From assembly GCA_000310025.1 (NCBI GenBank), contig FN649733.1:49147-113146 (forward strand): 64,000 bases of DNA, in the 5' to 3' direction. This document shows, in pieces, positions 46,701-59,100 of the stretch. Position numbers and translations under genes: made by a program. This DNA is from Ectocarpus siliculosus (lineage: Eukaryota; Sar; Phaeophyceae; Ectocarpales; Ectocarpaceae). Under the pieces are notes generated by a model, which was given only the letters and a program-made list of their open reading frames with translations, did not search any database and was not told the origin of the DNA. How positions within the stretch are numbered: position 1 is the stretch's first letter; every line of letters begins with the position of its first letter.

Positions 46701-49450
46701 CTCCCCGACCCGTTTGGCCGCCCGGCCCCCGATTCGTTCAGAAGGGTCTTGTCTTCCGTGTTCCCCAAGAAAAAGCCAGCACCGCCTGCCGTGAAGAAGT
46801 CCAAGCCCGCCAAGCCCGCCGCTGCTAAGCCTGCCGCCCCCGTCAAGAAGCCCGCACCGCCTGCTTCGAAGACTGGTGCGAAGAAGGCTGCACCGGCGAG
46901 GCCTGTCGCTAAGCCCGGCATGCTGAAAATGCCTACCGCCATGCCTGCGAAGAAGACCGCGTCGCCTGCGAAGAAGAAGCCGGTTCCGGCTAAGCCCGCC
47001 GCGAAAAAGCCTGCCATGCTGAAGAAACCCGCCATGCCGCCCGCCAAGAAACCCGCCCCGGCGGCCGCCAAGTCTGCCGCACAAAAGCCCGCCGCCGCAC
47101 CAAAGGCGAAGCCTGCCACGCCGCCAAAGAAAGCGGCGGCACCTGCGGCGGTGGCCGCTAGCAAGGCGCCGGCAGCGGCGAAGGGCGGCGGCGGGTCATC
47201 ATTCGGAGGGATGTTCAACTTCGGCGGCGGCGGCGGGTCGGGGGGGGGGGGCGCAGGAGGCGCTAAGACAGAGGCGGTAGCGACGAAGGCGAAGAAGGAG
47301 GCGCCCAAGCCGGCGGCGCCTAAGAAGGTGGCTGCTCCCAAGAAGGCGGCTGCCCCGAAAAAGGCGGCCGCTCCCCAAAAGGCGGCGGGTCCCGCGAAGC
47401 AGGTGCGTCTTCGTCATCTTGTCTTCCTCCACTTGTGCTGCTGGTGTACTTTACTTTATATACCGTACACCACGATGCCATCGTACCATACATGTAAAGC
47501 TGCTGCAGCGTTTGTTGCTTTGGCTAGATGCGATGGCGGTGTTTTGGATGATGTCCGTCGTGGTGGCCGTCTCCGGCTCTTTTGTGTACTTGCCAACCAT
47601 GGCATCGTGTTACAGTAGTAGCGTTTCACAACTCGCACCAACCGTCGAGTGTTGTTGTGTCTCCGCGTAGTACAGTTTGCCACCGGCTGATATCGGAGGC
47701 GTAGAAGATGCGGTACAGGCACTCATTCGTTCGGCGGTGTGTTCTTGTGTGATGTGATACATGCACATGCACATGTACATCTGGTGTGTGTGGTCGAGGA
47801 TGAAGCACTTGTTTACGAGGAGAAAGTTCTCGTTTGTTTGTTTCTGTCTTGTGCCTGAGTTTCTTGGGGGCCATTTGTCTGCTTGGCGGCACCGCAATAT
47901 TGTAGCTAGCCGTGTTTTGGTGGCGCTGCGTTCGCCGGATTTTCTCGATGGGTACGGGGCGTGGATGGTATCGTTGGACCTTGTGCCGAACGTATCGCTG
48001 GTTACTTTACGCTTGGTTGTCTTACGTGCCTTCGTGATTCGTGATGTTGACACTTACACTTCGCGAAAAGAGGACAAGTAGCGTGGCTCCGACTGCTGCA
48101 TCGTGCAATTCGTTTCCTTGAACAAGCGTGCCGATTGAGATGATTGGTATTTTTTTTCTGAAGGAAGCATGCAGAAATTTGGAGATCCGACTACCTGCGT
48201 TACTCCAGGACTTGTCCCTTTTCGATGGTTGTGTTCCCAACAACTCTCTCCTCTCTCTCTCTGTGTGTCTCTGTCTCTGTTTGTCTTTGCCTCTCTGCCT
48301 CTTTGTCTGTCTCTTTACCCCTCTCACGCACACGGATCTATCGTATCGTATCGTATCTATCGGCACACAGGCAAAACCGGCTCCGGCCGCTGCGAAAGCG
48401 ACGGGGAGCGTGACCTTCTCCCCTGTCTTGGCACAGAAGCTCGAGGAGGCGTTGGGCTCTGCCTCCAAGGTAGATCAGCTCTCCAAACGGACAGAACTCT
48501 TCGCCAGGGGCGGTATCTCCGCAATGGACTACTGGTCCACACTCAAGAATGTAAGTGCCCGGCCCATGGTTGTGTTTGTCTCTCTTAAGCGGGAGGTGAA
48601 GTGGCAGGGGATGTCATGATGATGTAACCGCCGTTGACACAAGTCCCTACATGGGACGATTGGGGCCATCGCCACCCTCCCCAGGGGGAAGAATCCATGG
48701 AAATATCCCCCATGTTTTGTTGTTGTGGTATGGTTGGGCGGACCTCGATGAAAGCATAAACATGTTGTATCTTGCGTCACGCGCAGGGCACACGGTACGT
48801 TGCTTTTCGTTTTGATGCTCACTCTAACGTCGATGTTTCTTGCGTTCGACTTCTCTGACACCTTCGGTGTGGTGTGGCGTGGCATGGTATGGCGATTTTT
48901 CTCTGTCTTGGAGGCACAGTAGTACTCTGCTATAGTCACCTGCTATAGTCACCTGCAAGCCTTTTACCGTCGGGTGAAAACATCGTGGTCTTGTCTTCAA
49001 TTTTTTGGTAAACATATTTTGCCCGCCGTCATGTCCTCAGAAAGACCGCGCGCACGCCGTGTTTGTGGGTCTTCTAAACCTAAAGGCAATTTGAAGGCTA
49101 CATACACGATTATTATTTAAAGCATTGATTGGTTTACTCGTCGTTCAAGCCAAAGGTCCCCACAAAGGGCTTGGCTAGACAGACCGCCCTGCCTGCAGCC
49201 TGACCTTAACCACAAACACACCAGAGCTCGTTCGTAGCGAGGCTTTTGAACTAATTCGAGTGAACCAACCCCCTTTGCCTTTGTCGTTGCCGCTCACTGA
49301 CCTCATTGGTTGGAAACCTTACATGTTCGTCTCTTGTGGATGCAGACGCTTGGTCCTGACGGAGTGCAGAACCTCGGGCCAGACATAATCGGTGCGCTGC
49401 CGTCGGGTAACCAGAAGAGCGCCATCTTTAAGCTCTACTCCACTAGCTAA
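37741..49450 (+). CDS. plastid-targeted protein with tandem NTF2/SnoaL-like modules and Lys/Pro/Ala-rich linker
   Basis: Twelve exons: 37741-37871, 38892-39021, 39678-39827, 40378-40461, 41035-41196, 43071-43220, 44294-44395, 44974-45138, 45675-45761, 46617-47402, 48371-48550, 49346-49450. All join in frame, giving 743 residues. Residues 1-20 are a signal peptide ending ACFG|FAP, a heterokont plastid signal. Module A (about 60-265) has PDFRFLWQFNGD, NRVWATTRLTG and VSVTFDEKSGLATKIT. Module B (about 270-435) repeats the pattern with SRVWITTIPTT and FSVTFDSDGFASKIT. Both resemble the NTF2/SnoaL-like cone fold; that assignment is by pattern, not search. Residues 436-650 are Lys/Pro/Ala-rich with a Gly-rich insert and look histone H1-like in composition. 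The last 90 residues (LAQKLEEALGSASKVDQL … KSAIFKLYSTS) are ordinary folded-type sequence. No catalytic role can be assigned. Intron 5 appears to use a GC donor. Confidence 0.85.
43221..43337 (+). repeat. GGGAT/GGTAT pentanucleotide repeat at start of an intron
   Basis: Starts exactly at the donor of exon 6 of the tandem NTF2-like gene (GTATGGGATGGGATGGGATG) and drifts into GGTAT units over about 115 bases. The sense strand is G/T-rich and nearly free of C. Confidence 0.85.
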
Positions 49451-50415
49451 GGTTGTGTGGCCAAGATGCGATGGTCGTGTGTTCGGGTAGACGTTCGCCC
49501 CGTGCTGCTAGAGTAGATACTGCTGTCAGTTGATCTGATGGGCAGGGTTGTGCGGCAACCGCCATACTTGGCAGAAAAGGGGGGGGGGGCGCAGCGGGCG
49601 AGAGCACCGCCCCAGTACGTACGTACGTGGCTGGTGGCTCCTGTTGTACCCGCCGCCATGCTATTTTCTCTTTCGATGCTTTGACACGAAGAAGAGCCCA
49701 TTCTCAGACAGACGGGAATGGACGCAGCGGGAGGGGTTTCATGGAGTCCACGAACGCACGGCGCTTGGATCTAACCCGTCGACTATTCTAGCACTAGTTT
49801 TGTCTAGGTGGCTGCCTGCGTAGACATACATGTATCATAAGTCATGGTAAAAATGGCAGTCTATTGTTGTAAACTTCACAATTTGAAACTGCTCTGTCGA
49901 GTGATTGCACAGAGACGCCACACGAGTTTACCGCTGTAGTTCATATATCGACGAATCGTGAACCGATCGTTTCGTCTGCATGGCTGAGGGTATGGTACTG
50001 TATTTACCAGAGAGTACGGCAATCAGGATCGTCTTCGATGCTAACTACAGTGCTGTAGTCCATGCGCATCCTTCTTGGTGGGCAGATTTTCGTTGTCATG
50101 GTGTATGTAGCTCGTCAAGAGTGGTGGCTGAGGCTACCGCCGACAGCATTGATTGATTGATCAACGGATGATTCCTTTTCTTTCTTTTTCACCGTTACCT
50201 GGTCCAAGCTCGCTCGGTCTTACCTTGAGGGCATAACCAACGGTACCTACGCGATATGTCTATCGCGCTGTGCTCAGCTGAATGGCATCGAGGAGCCTCA
50301 GATGTCATGGACGGTAGCATTGGAGGCGTGTACTCTGTACCTACGTGGAAGACGAAGAGAGTATGCATACCACACTACTTGTGTTTCGCGCGACCAATCA
50401 ATCTCTTTGACGTCC

Positions 50416-50443
50416 GTCGGTCGGTCGGTCGGTCGGTCGGTCA
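50416..50443. repeat. (GGTC)n microsatellite
   Basis: About six GGTC units followed by two AGTC variants. Confidence 0.9.
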
Positions 50444-51848
50444 GTCAGCGCGTGAGTGAGAGTCCGGTCGTTGGAACGCTTGATTGATTGTTAATTGATG
50501 CGGTCACGTTCCAGCAGACGTGTGTGAGTCTATAGTTAGCATTCCCGAGGAACCCGTCCTCCCTAAAAATATCAATATTATCGTGTAAGACTTCGAAATG
50601 TGCTCCGTCTTTCGAGTGTCTCCTAAACTCACCTTCTACTATGTAACAACGCATGCCCTGATCAAAGGCGGGGGTAGCGACGGTTTGGTCATTTTGCATG
50701 CACGCATGCATGACACACCATACAGAGTACGTGCGAAGTGAGTGTCATCTGACCAGAAGCACGGGAGTACTTGTCGGATGGTTGAAGACAGAGGAGACCG
50801 CAAACTCCACCCCACTCAACCAACGGTTGCCTCTTGCGCATAGATAGAGAGAAAGGCATGGATGAGACCGGAAGCGAGGTATTTTTCGGTTTTGTTTATA
50901 TTACTGCGCGCCCCACAACCCCTAACGCCCGGCAAGCAAGCGAACAAGCTTTTAAGTCCGACTATATTATCCCATCCGCCACACAGCTAGTTCACAAAAA
51001 ATATCGACAAACCACAAGCAATAGTGGTGCATCGATTCTTGAGCGTACACTTCAGCAACAGACCATCTTCATGTTAACACATACAATACCCTCAGCCTTG
51101 CTCGTACACCATCTCGCTTGCACACATGGCGCTCCGCTCTGTTCTCCGTGTTCTCGTACCACCACCAACACCCACTACTATGAAACCGACGCCACGTATG
51201 ACTACGTACTATACGGGTACCCGAGCAAAGATGAGTCCTCTCTTGTATTCGATATGCTTGTTTCCTGTCCTGTCCTGTCCGTTGTGCAACACCACCACGA
51301 CCACGACATGACACCCATCTCTACAACAACCGAGATGTTACACCACGTGTAGCACGCTTTTAACACGGGCTTGCGTTTTCACATGCCCCGCGATCCCAGC
51401 TTACAAAAATGCCACCTTGATATAGCGGGCATGCTGCTGCTGCTGCTGCCCCTTGTAATGCTACCGAGTATTGTATCTTAACTATGCGTACCACAACTTT
51501 AAAAGGAAATGGCAAGCAAAGCTTATGTATGTATGTATTTTCATAAAATCGCCATCATCGTGGGAGGTTCTAATACAGCCATGCAGCCGCAACACCGTGA
51601 GGCATCACCTGCTTACAACAACTCCCACGCATTGGCGACAACGCAACGACCATCGACCCCCGCCGCCCGCCCGTAACATTTGGCAATTCACCTACGATGG
51701 CACCACTCAGGCTTCCATGAGAAGGGCACCCGCACACCCTTGTAACGATGGGAGGTGCGATTTTCACGCAATAGACAAACACATTTTTATTTGCCGCATC
51801 TCTTCAGCAATGACACGACTATACTTCCAACAGATCCAAAAACGGGAG

Positions 51849-51851
<3 letters not shown>

Positions 51852-51887
<36 letters not shown>
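51852..51887. repeat. (GA)n microsatellite
   Basis: About 18 uninterrupted GA units. Confidence 0.95.
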
Positions 51888-51889
<2 letters not shown>

Positions 51890-53121
51890 CTTTCAAGACA
51901 TGCATACTGGTACGTGCCTATGGGATACAGAACAAAGACGGAAGACGCGAGTCTCGCAAAATGAAGGTGGAATCGACCAACAGCATCCGCTTCCAACACC
52001 AAGTTCCTGTTCTTGTACTAGTACTGTACTGCCACTTGCGACCAAGGGTGGCCGCCGAACACACACACACGGAGAGGGGCGTCAGTCAGGGATCGAAAAC
52101 AAACTCTCCAAGCAACCAAAAAATCCTGCTAGCAACTCAAAAGTCCCTGCATATATGCCGTGGCGCGTTCAACCAGACAAGGAGGAAGAGGAGGAGGAGG
52201 ACGAGGGCCGTGGCAAGAACCATACCCGACAAAATACATGGCCATTCGGCCTCAACCGGAGGCTTGGCGGGGCCGCGTGCTGGAGAAAGGCCTAACAATA
52301 CACCCAACAGAACGCATCGTGCTCACACCCTTACGGCACCACCTACTACTGCATACGGCAGGCAACACTAAATACTGCGTATGGCAAAAGACTCGAAAAG
52401 ACTCGAGTGAATCGATGGAGACGAAACAAGCATCACAACAAGACGTGAATTTATGCATAAAAAACATTTCCACAAAAACAAGGAGACACGGAATTGAAAT
52501 GCACGACCTCAAGTAATCTCAAGTAATGACACTGGTAAGACTTGATTCATGACAAGATAAAAAAAAGTGCCTGCAACGCAAGAAGCAACATACTACATGC
52601 ATATATGCATACACTTGAGCCATCCAGCTCCAAGGCTGCCAGACAAAGCGCTCAATCTACGCACTTCGGTTCCCCCAATTCATCTCCCCCCACCCAAGTG
52701 CGACTCCCAACGAACGCGGACAACGATACCTCCAAAACCAAGAGCAAATCCCTGACTCGACTCGATCGCGGTCTCAATTCGACTCCAAATCCTTCTCCAA
52801 AGAGAGGCGTTGCAGTGCACGCATGTCTTACGGCTTTAATATGGTAGCTTAGATGCTACGAGACTAGCTGGACTGGTGTCGAACAAAGACTAAAGACAAA
52901 AGACAAAAACAGGGTCCGCTTTTGTAACCGTTTTTGCCAGCACCGCACCGCGAACGAAAAAAATGTATGTCACGGCTGCTGGCCCGAAATACGAGTACGT
53001 CGCGTCAAGCTCGGCCAGCCGGTACGGTACGCCTGGAGTGTCCCGCCAAGTCCGCTCAGACAGACAGAAACCAGCGTCGCCAAGCGCCGCCCGTCTGCAT
53101 GAAGCGCCTTCCTTCCTTCCG

Positions 53122-56100
53122 TTATTCTGCATTGAAGACATTCGTCAGCACGACGGCCGAGAAGCCAAGGAAGACCCACAAGAAGAGCTGCACAAAAAAA
53201 AAACGACCCCCCCCGGAAGAATAGGAAAGCAGATCAGATGCAAGCACATGTATGAGAAATAGCCTATCGCAGAACAAGTGTTTGTTGTACATGGACGAGG
53301 GACATGGTGTGTTGCCATGCAGTAGGAAAGGACATCAACGGGACCAAAAACAAGCGAGAGGTCTGGGAACAGGGCTCCCAGCAACCTTGTCGGTGTCAAG
53401 GTCCTAGTAGAGCATGATGACAGCGACACCACCGCGACAATAATTATTGCTGTAGGTGCTGACTTCCCTTCCTCTTGATAGTGTCACAACAGCGCCCTTA
53501 CTTCGCGTTTAACAACACACGTTATTCGTGCCCTCGCCGCGGTCTCGACACAAGAACGCCATAACATCATCTCCCGACATGAGAGGGCCTGTGAATACTG
53601 TAACGCCTGTGCCCACCTTGATGTAGTAGAACGAAGGGATGCTCCACCCCAGGCTGAGAGACACCATAGGCCACAGCGCGTGCATCGCTAGCCCGGCGAC
53701 AACGACGATACTGAAGAAGTTGGCGTACCAAATCACGAACCCTGACAAACAACAGAGCAACCAAATCCAACAGCGTCCATTTAGTCAACGTCCAACTTCT
53801 CGCAGCAGCCTTGCAGCCATGACAAAACATACTTCGAAAGGGTATCGGGTGGGGGTGGCTGTGCTCAAGCGTGCAGAGGGCACATCGCCAACAGAAGGGT
53901 TCGACACACGTGTTGGAAACGAAACACGTCTCGACGGCGACGAAGGCGGACGGACGATCCACAAACGAACAAAGACATTCATCTATGTGGCTTTTACCGC
54001 AGTATTTCCAATGACATCGTGGTCACGTCTGGCGGCATTCCGTATACCGCAAAAGCACGGCCTCTATTCTACACTCCCACGACACGTCGTTCGTTTTCGG
54101 TTTACGCCTCCTCCTGCGGCGTGGCACGGGAGCTTGCCCTGCAGCGGGGCCGCCTGTACTCTCTTTCTGAAGTGGCACAATCAAAAACGATACTTGTAGC
54201 CAACATCCACTACGTACAACCACGTGCCAACACGCAAGACTAGAAAAACGGGGCACCCCGCCCTCTCGACAAAAAACGCCCATCCACAGCTCGTCAGCCG
54301 CCCAGTAGCGCTTTGACATGGCGTGGCTTGATTGAGTCGACTCACCCTTCTGTACCACCCAGTACACGCCACCGGCGACCGCAAACACCTGCCCCAGGAA
54401 GACGAAGGTGAGAGGCCAGGTAGGCACCTTGGCTACCCAGGCGTTCTCGGGGCTCTTGCGGGTCAAGCCCGTCCAAACAACCTGTATGTACATGACAAGA
54501 CAAGGTGCAGAGTGTCCTGTCAAGGGAAATTGACGCTAGGGAAGAAGAGCGAATCGTGCATTCGTGACAGAAGGCCTAGCAGCGGCACCAGCATTTGGTG
54601 GGGTACAGGCCAAGAAGGAAGGTAGACCGCATCACGACGTTAGTTTTCGTGCACCCACGGGCAGAAAAAAAATCACCCATGCAAGCTTGCAGCAGGTGTC
54701 CCGGCAATTTTTCGTATTTTAGTAGACTCAACACTGCCAGTAGCCGATGACATGGCGGATCGCATGCTTGCTTAGAGGGCCACAGATTCGTGAGCCATCT
54801 ATCGGGTATCGGACGAGCCCGTTCGTTCGTTCGTTCGTTCGTTCCTCACCTGAAGGAAGGCGTAGATCTGCACGTAGGTGGTCGAGAGCCAAGTCTGCTC
54901 GTCACGCGTCAGGCGGTGAGAGTCGATCTTGCGCCACTGGCTCGAGATGGCCGTGGGAAGCAGGGCCGTCACGATGAAGGGTGTGAAGTACTGGAAGTAA
55001 TCCTTCAAGCTGAAGGTCGAAATCAAAAGGCACCAAGCCGAGGAGGGGAGGGGGGGGCAAGCAAGCGGAGTTTGATATATACCCCACGAGTGAAACGTGA
55101 GACAGCAGGTAAGCTAGTCCACGCGATTTGGGGTCCGCAAAAAGTGCAACCAACCAATCAAATCCGATCAGTGTGACAACAGACTGACTCTCTCCTGTAG
55201 ACGCAAGACACTAGAACACGCGCGCTGAAAGCGGCAACTTATGCTCACAACAGACAACGAAAACAACGAGAGGCTAAGGTTTTAATGTTGAACGCATTGT
55301 CTAGTCTCGTCGAACCTGGTAACGAAGGGGGGGGTGCCCGTCACTCCGTACACGATAGGCATGATCAGCAGCACGTATCCGGGGATAGCCTGGAGGTAGT
55401 ACGTGGCCTGGTCGAAGGCGTAGAGGCGGTGCCACATGGTGGGGAAGTGCCCGCCGAAGCTCGTGTACCGGATGCCCTTGAAGAGCAGCAGCTGCACGGC
55501 GCCTTGGTGCCACCGCAGGACCTGCTTGATACGCCACGTCAGGCTGGACGGCTGGTGGGTGCACCAGGCCAGCACCTCTCCCGGCTCGTTCACGTACACG
55601 CTGCGCCACCCCTGTGGGAAAACGATCGCACAACCGTCCGTGGCAAAACGCAACGAAGCAAGGCCGGCCGACCGTCAGTGTGTATGAGCCTCTTGGAGTG
55701 TGTGGGGCTATATACAATACACAGCAGTGTGGTTGTTCGTCGTGTCCCATGAGAGTTTGAACGCCAAGTCAAGTGGATCCATTCCATTTCACCCGTACCA
55801 TGAAAGGGTATACACCAGCCAGCCCGGCAGACGGGAAAACACCGGCCGCTGTGTTTCACCGTCCCGTAAACCATAAGCGCCGGTAAAGAACGTCAAGACC
55901 CATTTCACCCGTGCCGTTAAAGGATACCAGCCAGCTCAGCCCGCAGACGGGAAAACGCCGGCCGCTGTGTTTACCGTCCCGTCCACCATGACGCCGACGT
56001 CAGGCAGGACACCTCAACACAGCAGCCAGCCGCGACAACAGCCAGCGAGTTTTCGTCCTACCATCTCTTCACAATAATGCAAATACCCCACCTGTCGGAA

Positions 56101-59100
56101 CAGCTCGATGGAGGTGTGCGTGTCCTCGATAAGCATCTCCGAGCGGAACCCTAACTTCTTCCCGACCAGGTCTAGCTCCGTAGGATCGTCCACGATCTTG
56201 CCATCAGGACGCTGGCCCTTGAGCGCCTCCACGCGCCACAGGCTGCCCTGTCCACTCGAAGAAACGGCGCCGATCCCGTCCTTCCCGTGGTTGATGACGT
56301 CGTACTGAGAGATGGCGTGGTTGCCGAGGGGGTCGTTGCTGAGCTCCATCCGGAAACGCTGCGGGGTCTGCACGAACGCCACCTGAAAGGAACGAGCGAG
56401 CGGAGACAGGCAAGGACATCAACCCACTGAAAACCCCGTTACGCCAAAGAATTTAGTCTGCGACTCTCTCGAGTGACATCGGCTGATATGTCAGATATTT
56501 ACACCGAAAGGCGTGTAGAGCGACGTCAGAAATAATGGGATGACCCACACACACGGCGGACAAGCCTATGCCATCACAAGGAGCAAGTCGGCACGGCAAA
56601 GCTAAAAACGTGGCCACCTATAATAAAGCCGCCGTACCTTGGCCCATCGATAGCGTCCGCCCGAGGCCACAGTAGGGTGTCCGCCCGCAAGCTCGAAGAA
56701 GTACGGCACTGTCCTTTGGAGGAAGTTGCCCTCCAGCTGGTGCCGCGCATCGTTGACGACCACGATCGTAGATTCTCCGGTGAGAGGGGTCATGGTGGGG
56801 TCATCCACGGGGAAGATGGCAGCGTTCCTGTCCACACCAATCATATTGTTGCCCCACACGGAGTTGTTCACAGGGAACACGAACGGCAGTATAGGGCGTC
56901 AGTACAGTAGAGTAGAGATACACGGTACCAGTATGCACGAGGTGAGACGAGAGTGAGCACAAGGGTGCTGGTGGCAAGGCCCGAGCACAAGAACGAAACA
57001 ATCTGTCCACGCCTCTTCAAACATTTGCGAGACAAAACTCGTCGCCCAAGAAGCAGTAGGTGTGCACTGTGCAGATGCCCGGGCCCTACATCCAAGCCGT
57101 GGTCACCCTTGTTTTCCATCTGCACAAGAGGAAAATTGCACCACAGGACTAGTCGTAGTCGTGTAAACGCTGCCTTCCGCGCTGTGGAAGTGTGACTCAA
57201 CACATCTGTAAGTCCCGCAGCAATCTCTCTTTGTCTTACATGTTTCCAGCCTTGGGACTGATCTTGGGGGTACCCGCGTTTTTCCTCGAGTAGTAGATGA
57301 GCGTGGGCAGCCCCTTCTGCACCTCTTTGCTTGTCTCCATGTTGTCAGGGTCAAGGTGCGTGCCGTAGACCTCGAAGAACCCTGGGCATCACCGAAAACA
57401 CCACAGGGTTAGGTTAGGGTACGGCAATCATGGAGGTGAGAAGAGAAGAGATGCGAAAGAGACCAAGACGCAGGTGCAGATGAATTGCGAATTCAGCACA
57501 GCAGAACAAGAGCCCAGAAATACCATACCATACCCGGCTAGAGGTACAGTTGCAAACAAGATCGCTACAACGGTGACATCACAAACAGATGGACACGCGT
57601 ACGGATGACCTATGCATACCACGAATTTCAACGAGACATGAAAAATCGAAGTATCTTGGGTATACCAAAAAATGACGACGCGAACGCCATGACTACATAG
57701 GTACGCGACCTGCCGAAACCGCTCACCTGGCGTGATGTTCATCGCCGAGGCCCCCAACATCTTCGCCTCCGCTTCCGACCGCGCCGCGTCGCTCATCTCG
57801 GCCATCGCTTCTACGCTCGGCTTGTTAGACTTCTGCGCCTGCGCGGCTGCGTTCCAGGCGGCCGCCGTGATGGGGTTGTACGTTGCGGAGGACGGCCTTG
57901 CCTCCAGGGCGAAGGCGTCCGTCAGCCCGTTGGCCAGACACATGGCGTCGAGGAGACGCAGCACCTTTTGTTGTGTTGCGCCGAACGTTGCATGGGAAGG
58001 GAAGGGGAAAACAGAGAAGTTGGAGTCAAGCGAGGGGGGGGGTGGTATCGTACACAGGAGTTAAATACTGCGGAAAAGTTCCGACGCGGCAACGACCCGT
58101 TACGGAATACGGTACGGGTCGTATGCGGTAAACGCCTCCGCAGGAACATTAAGACTAAAATGCGTTACGAACTGCGCCACATGGGACAGGCCAAAACACC
58201 AACACCTATGTATTACAGCTCTGAATGCCGGTGGATCGGTCGCGGCTACTACTGCTTTCGGCCAATTATTGCATCATACTATCGTACAACACACAGCACA
58301 ATGTTTTCCAAATCACCTGCACGGCTTCGTTGAGCTTCTTGTCGTCGTACAAGTGCTTGCGCTCGTAACCGCTCCCGTTGCGGCACCAGTCGATGAACCC
58401 CTTCTGCGTTAGCTCCGTCACGCCCTCAGCCTGCACCAAAGCAAACAACGCATCACCAGACGACAGGGAGCGTGAGTGAAGAGCGCACCACATCAATGGT
58501 GCGAATCATCACTACATGCACCACACCCACAGCGGTCGCCAAGTAAACTCTGGTTGCTTCCAACTGGTGGGAAAGACACCCGCAATCGCGCAATACCTCA
58601 AGGGCTCTGTGGCATCAACCGCAGCGACTTGCGCGCGACGCACGTACCCGGTGCCACAAAAAAAAAAGAAAAATCCCGTCAAGCCAATCTCTGCTTTTTA
58701 TATACAACGATGGTCGAGGTGAGTACCAAACAATGGATCCGCGGCAACACCAGACAAAAAAAAAAGAAACATCGCGTGAGCCGATCGGTGGTGGGATGGA
58801 TGCAAAGCACACGAGGATAGGCTAGGCTAGGCAAGGCAAGGCTAGGCTGGCTCACCATGAGAATCTGCTGGATTCGCCTCCCAGCCAGCAGCTCTCCTAT
58901 CCTGTGCACGCCGGCGGCCACGCGGTAGACCTCGAGGCGACGCTTCTCGTCGAGGACGATAACGCGAAGAGTCTGGCTCCCGGGCAGGCCAGAGTCCCAG
59001 AGACGCTGCGAGAGGGCTCCTACGAGCGCCTTGAACACAACCTCTAGGTTCTCTCCAGCCGTGGGGAGGAGGATGCACACCCTGTACGTCAAGGCATTCG

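Larger units (their letters stand above)
49451..53121. other. convergent intergenic region, microsatellite-rich
   Basis: Between the stop of the tandem NTF2-like gene (+) and the last exon of the cellulose synthase-like gene (-). It holds (GGTC)n, (GA)n and several TATGCATA words. Long open frames near 50834-51352 and 51471-52295 have no domain, and the latter is opened by the (GA)n tract; I do not call genes here. Confidence 0.55.

Noticed and set aside
50834-51352. 172-codon frame on +
   Set aside because: Composition is like surrounding spacer, there is no domain, and no splice partner.
51471-52295. 274-codon frame on +
   Set aside because: It crosses a (GA)n microsatellite that reads as alternating Arg-Glu, and no family is visible.
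52970-53179. 69-codon frame over the last cellulose synthase-like exon
   Set aside because: A different frame of the same block, entered from a good acceptor at 53188, gives a membrane helix and stop in phase with the upstream exon.
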